The notes beneath the pieces are model-generated. The model did no database searches. It had not been told where the DNA came from and saw nothing but the letters and a program-made list of their open reading frames with translations. Source: Hydractinia symbiolongicarpus (taxonomy: Eukaryota; Cnidaria; Hydrozoa; Anthoathecata; Hydractiniidae). From it: a DNA stretch of 64,000 nucleotides. The position numbers and the translations under genes are program-made. Position 1 is the first letter of the stretch, and the number at the start of each line of letters is the position of its first letter. The DNA lies in NCBI RefSeq assembly GCF_029227915.1, contig NC_079877.1, positions 12,027,351 through 12,091,350 on the forward strand. The letters run 5' to 3'. This document shows, piece by piece, positions 59,735 to 64,000 of this stretch.

Positions 59735-61724
59735 CTAAATCTTGTGTGGTGGGCACGGTGGTATGGTTGATGAGAAAACATCCTCGCTTTTATCTCCACG
59801 TTGATTCTTGTATATCCCTCTGATGTTGACAGATGTGGTTCTTAGTATTACTTGGGAACAGTTTTTAAAAGTATTACCAGTTACTTCAAACGTATTTGCA
59901 GTATTAAAAGTGAGTTGATATGTTACTTTACAATTTCCAGTATCCTCTGTTTTCCAATTCACATGGACACAATTATCTTGATGGTAATATGCTATGGCAG
60001 TTGCAACTGCTGGTGTAACTAAAAAAATATACATTATCTAACAGGTAGTGATAGTGTTTAAAAACTTTAATATATCGTACACACGTTTGTTATATTAAAA
60101 CATTAGTTTTTATTTACACGTAAATAATATACAGCATAATGGCAAAACAGTCACTCACAATTGATGTTGATCATCGTTTGTCCAATTACTTTACCATTGC
60201 TGCCAAAGGCACGAAAATCTACTATGTGACCGCATTTTGTTCTAGTTAATGCTTTTGTTGTAAATGTGTTTCGGTAAGTTTTTGTCATATTTTCTATCAA
60301 AACATAACTTTCGGTTGGCATATATGTACTGTCGCTTGACATTTTCCACTGAACATTTGGTTGAGGATTACCACAAACATCTTGTTGTAAAGTCAGTGCT
60401 TTTCCTTCAATCACATTGTAGCTTTTAGATATATTTGCACCACAAAAAATAGGACCACCTACAACAAGTACGCACAGGTTTACGCCATGCACATACTTAC
60501 AAAATGTCGCGATGTTAGTCCGCATTAAAACCCTTTACACGCTACAGTTAACACGCATTACCATTAACTGAAAATACATGGAAGCTAATAATACCACTAC
60601 AGGTTTTATGGATGCAATAACTTGATAAAGTACAATTTTTGAAAGTCGCACTGAAGGAGGAAAAGTCGGGAAGTATTTTTTCTGATGTTTTAATACTTCT
60701 TACACAACATGCCAGGCATCAAAATCATGGATAAATGGGTACAAGAACAAGTCAATAAACTGTCAATGATAACAAATGTTTTTAACTAACCTTTAACATT
60801 CGTGATAGTTGCAGTATCATTTTCACGAGTTACACCTGACGCCATGCTGAATACAGCTAATAATGTAAAAGACTTTACTTCATTGTATCGGATTTTTTTG
60901 ATGAACATTTTATATATACCATTTAAAAAGCTTGCTGATAATCGACCACCAAATTCTCTTTTACCAGCCTCGGTTACTGTTCCAGACTTGTCATCTATTA
61001 CTACCACACCAGCTTCATACAATTGGACACCAAATAAAGTTTCTTTTGGCTGATTAGATTCCACTCTCCAACTTAATTCTGCAGTTGTGTTAACAAGTGT
61101 TTCTTTATTTCTTGTAATAGCTTCAACTGACCCAGACATTGCTATAAAAATTAAAAATTACAATTAGTTCTGTTAATTTAATTATCAAATCTAGTCAAGT
61201 GCTGTGGTCTAGATGCAATGTTTTAATGCGCATGCAATGAAATTTTGCATAAAACGGCATATCTTAATATACATAGCCCCAGATAAAGTTGCATAATTAT
61301 TTTGAGTGTTCTGCCGTCAAAGAACATTCTTTTTCTCTAAAGTTGAATTTTTTTTTTAATTTAAGTACGGTTGCATCAGTTCAAAACTTATTTCTTAAAC
61401 ATTAAAAATGTCCTGAACGAAGATATATTATACCACATAACTTAGACATTGTGAACATATCTTGTCTTGAATAATCTGACACGTGTATATGCTGACTTTA
61501 AATTAACATATTTTATTAGATTAGTCATAAGTCAGTGCAGTGCTAGTAAAACATGTCTGAAGCTACCGTCGTATAAAATATTTCGGTTATAAAAGCAATA
61601 TAAAAATGACAACTATTTCATTGATTCATTGATTTACATTGATTTACTTACCTGTCTTCAACATTACCAAAAGTGTTAAACAAATATAAAGGTACTTCTT
61701 TTTTACACCATCTAAGGCTGTCAT
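59735..61724 (-). CDS. Alr-like secreted protein: V-like, I-set-like and FN3-like domains
   Basis: Four exons on the minus strand: 61652-61724 (signal peptide, core YLYICLTLLVML), 60791-61141 (V-like Ig domain, 116 residues, no Cys), 60159-60458 (I-set-like, with CGNPQPNVQWKM), and 59735-60018 (fibronectin-III-like, with VHVNWKTED and a final IPPCPPHKI-stop). All three junctions are phase 1 and the total is 1008 nt, 335 residues, fully open. This exon-per-domain plan and the cysteine-free first domain resemble the hydrozoan allorecognition (Alr) family, whose members bind homophilically between colonies. Here the protein stops after the third domain without a membrane anchor, so it is a secreted isoform or a soluble family member. 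The intron 1 to exon 2 region is duplicated at 44.9-46.2 kb. Confidence 0.75.
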
Positions 61725-62033
61725 TTTGTCAGATGATGTCAAAGTTCTTTCTCACTTTAACAATTGCGTTTATTTATTGTATCGTAATTTAACCATAATT
61801 GCTTACGATTGTAATAAAGAAAGAAAAAGTGAAATTTCATTTTAAATGCTTTCTATAATGAAACGTTTTTATTTCAGATAACATTTTTCAATCAAACTAT
61901 AGGGTTTAGGGAGCTGGGAAACTAAGAAACACCATAAGAGGAAAAAATTTGCATTTTATATACATTACAGTTAATAAAGAAAAACTTGTTAGATTGCAAT
62001 ATTTGAGAACATGCGTAAGAATAATATTTGTAA
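61725..62033. promoter_or_regulatory. Upstream region shared by both Alr-like copies
   Basis: The stretch from 61725 to about 61830 matches the region upstream of the truncated copy (46156-46290), including GATGATGTCAAAGTTCTTTC against GATAATGCCAAAGTTCTTTC and a following TTGCGTTTA. Conservation across a duplication that has decayed elsewhere is suggestive of promoter function but may just reflect recent origin. Confidence 0.35.
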
Positions 62034-62585
62034 CTAGCCGGAAGACCCGGCGTCTAAACGGCTGGTGAAACCACAAGTAACTGTTGTTAAACACCCTGAG
62101 AAGCGCTTATAGAAAACCGCAAACTGTGCGACACCGTCAGGTGGAGTGCTTTAGTACAGGTATGCAGTATGTCGTGAATCGAGTTAAGCGCAATGAACAT
62201 TATAGTGCTTCTGGTGTAATATATTTTTCAAAATACAACTCTACTGAATCTCTCGTCGAAAAATTTTCCTGAAACTAAAGGTTTAATAAAAACACAGATT
62301 AAAATTCGTTGTTACCACGTCATAGCAAAAACAGCTGACCAACCTTTTTTAATTTTCGGAGAATGTTTCCGGTAAAAGTTCAAAAAACATGTACAGGTAA
62401 AAGATGTCACACATGTATATAGACGTAACACCATTTTTAAAAAACTTTATCGCAGCATAAACGAAGCCGGTTAAAAACGGGGTCTGCCAGGATCCCAAAT
62501 AATGCTGCGGGGCCACGGGAATTTCTGCGGGTCTCGATACTTGCGAAGCCATGTTGCTGAGAGACAGACAGACGGATCCTTTTTG
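62034..62585 (+). repeat. Interspersed repeat (CTAGCCGG..CCGGCG start, GACAGACAGACGG end)
   Basis: It begins CTAGCCGGAAGACCCGGCG and ends GAGACAGACAGACGGATCC. The phrases GTGCGACACCGTCAGG and GTACAGGTATGCAGTATGTC match the copy at 55019-55700. The GC-rich hairpin start and GACA-repeat tail mark one family, possibly a SINE or a truncated LINE end. No ORF. Confidence 0.6.
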
Positions 62586-63182
62586 AGAAAACAAAAAATT
62601 ATCAGTATATGCATTGGTAATTTCCTTTCAAAGTAGCTCAAATAGCTGGAATTTAGAAAAGGAAAATTATTGTCCAATTGAAATGCGTAAAAATAGCCAG
62701 TGGTGGAATTTTGTGAAAACAAATCACAGGGTTTGCGCAATATTGCGACAGGTCTACCTCAGAACCTCTTAAAGCGGACTCCTGCTTATCATGCACTTTT
62801 TTAAAAAGACAACTTTTTCTTTTACTTTTTTGAGTTAGGATATATCATTAAATCACGAAAAGGTGAAAAATAATAACATTTAAAAAAAATCCATAATGGC
62901 GACCGTACAGTGACCGATAAGATTCAATTTTGAACAAAACCGATGGGGTGATAATACAGGAACTGAGGATGATATAGACTTAAAAATTGGTAGGGATTTC
63001 CTTTTTTGTCGAGCTGGTACTGGCACCAAGAATCTTTCGATATCGGACATGAGTCGAGGTAGCCAGCAACATGATACACGCTTTTATTATAGCTTTCAGA
63101 TTTCCCACGTTCTGACGAAGACCAATTCCAAAGTAAATTCGCGATTTGTCTATCTTTGCATCCGTTAATCTTCCTCTCCCCC

Positions 63183-64000
63183 CTAAGTCGTCAACATTTT
63201 TTTAATTTTTCGTAGTCTGCAGCCGATACTTTTTTGATAGTGACCTATATCTTCACGTTTAACCATTTCCTTCCTGTCATTTTTATAAATATCTTTCACT
63301 GCAGGGTAAGCCTTACTATCGCCATCTCCATAAAAGGATGTGTAGTAAAGTCCATATTGATCTTCCAAATATTGTTTCGGTTGAAGATTCTCCGTAATTC
63401 AAATTACACACATGTGACGCCTTCCTTATCACGTATTTCATAGGGTCCAGTTTAGCTATTTTTTGCATGCTGGTGCAATCTTTACAATTCTTTGAAAAAA
63501 TAGAAGTATCAAGTTCTTTTCGGAACCTATGGAAATAGTAGTAATAACACCAAGTGTTGATTAAAATCCTTGACGCTGCCTAGCTCCGTCAACTGATACA
63601 CCAACGTCGGCAGTTTTTTTCCCTTTGCCTTAGTCAACAGCTGCTTCAGGAATACTTTTCTCCGTTATTTCTTTGAAACCTAATTTGATTCTCCTGGTTG
63701 TATGATCATATCCATCTTTCGAGAATGGTGAAGGTATGTCAAGAAAACCACACAGCGTTTTTAAACCGGAATATCCGACTCCAATAGTACCCACAAGTAC
63801 CGACAAAATGCTAGACAATAATGACATTTCCAAGAGCTTAACCCAGATATGGATGTACCCTTTTGTATTTCAAAGGTTTTAATCTCTTTAACCTTTTATA
63901 AAGGAGTAGTATTAACTGTTTTTGCGACTGGAACATGTTCAACAATCATGTCAATATCTTGATTTGGAAGTGCTACTTGAGTAATGTTGTCCTCAGTGTA
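63183..64000 (-). pseudogene. Mutator-like transposase fragment (runs off window)
   Basis: Minus-strand reading gives, in order, SSILSVLVGTIGVGYSGLK and KEITEKSIPEAAVD (63833-63630), then TADVGVSVDGARQRQGF, a C-x2-C pair with SHVCNLNY, then YTSFYGDGDSKAYPAVKDIY and GHYQKSIGCRLRKIKK (to about 63183). This is the order of the invertebrate Mutator-like transposase domain, including GDGDSK and the GH-x-QK-x-x-G-x-RLRK block. Breaks are a TAA at 63630-63632, a TAA about 35 codons later, and at least one frame change before the last block. The 5' part continues past the window end. Confidence 0.82.

Overview
This window is animal nuclear DNA. It is AT-rich, its genes are split by spliceosomal introns (GT..AG, AATAAA signals), and it is crowded with interspersed repeats. 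The gene content points to a cnidarian, most likely a colonial hydrozoan such as Hydractinia or a relative. The best clue is a minus-strand group of immunoglobulin-superfamily exons resembling the hydrozoan allorecognition (Alr) family. The species is an inference from gene content.

Layout. 1-3100: a decayed cassette of small genes on both strands that looks like an integrated Polinton/adintovirus-like element; the copies carry in-frame stops. 4757-20107 (+): a 17-exon gene for a secreted or matrix protein with a signal peptide, a Cys-rich segment, an EGF-like module, a cadherin-like module, a row of DUF11-like beta-sandwich modules and an unrecognised C-terminal domain. I rebuilt it by matching splice phases; one junction does not fit. 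20126-31700: gene-poor, with repeats and a 2.5-kb TTAA-flanked transposon. 31703-33050 (+): a two-exon secreted protein of the thiaminase I family, with the catalytic Cys and Glu in place. 33119-44600: repeats, a 425-bp (AT)n tract, a tRNA-derived SINE and one unrecognised terminal exon. 44700-46155 (-): a truncated Alr-like gene whose second Ig domain is broken by recombination. 47285-51719 (-): a full-length Ty1/copia retrotransposon with nearly identical LTRs and a TAAAA target duplication but a disrupted polyprotein. 51720-56300: repeats. 56323-57040 (-): an orphan Ig-domain exon, a cytoplasmic-tail exon with an ITAM-like tyrosine pair, and a transmembrane-like open stretch. 59735-61724 (-): a complete four-exon Alr-like gene (signal peptide, cysteine-free V-like domain, I-set-like domain, fibronectin-III-like domain, stop). 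63183-64000 (-): a broken Mutator-like transposase running off the window.

How the parts relate. The copies at 44.7-46.2 kb and 60.4-61.8 kb share exons, introns and upstream DNA, so they are a segmental duplication; the copia element and repeats lie between them. Every junction between the Ig-type exons is phase 1, so these exons can be shuffled or alternatively spliced without breaking frame. The thiaminase-like gene and the EGF/cadherin gene have no visible functional link to that cluster. The most notable items are the animal thiaminase I-like gene, the Alr-like cluster with its ITAM-like tail, and the unusual architecture of the large secreted protein.
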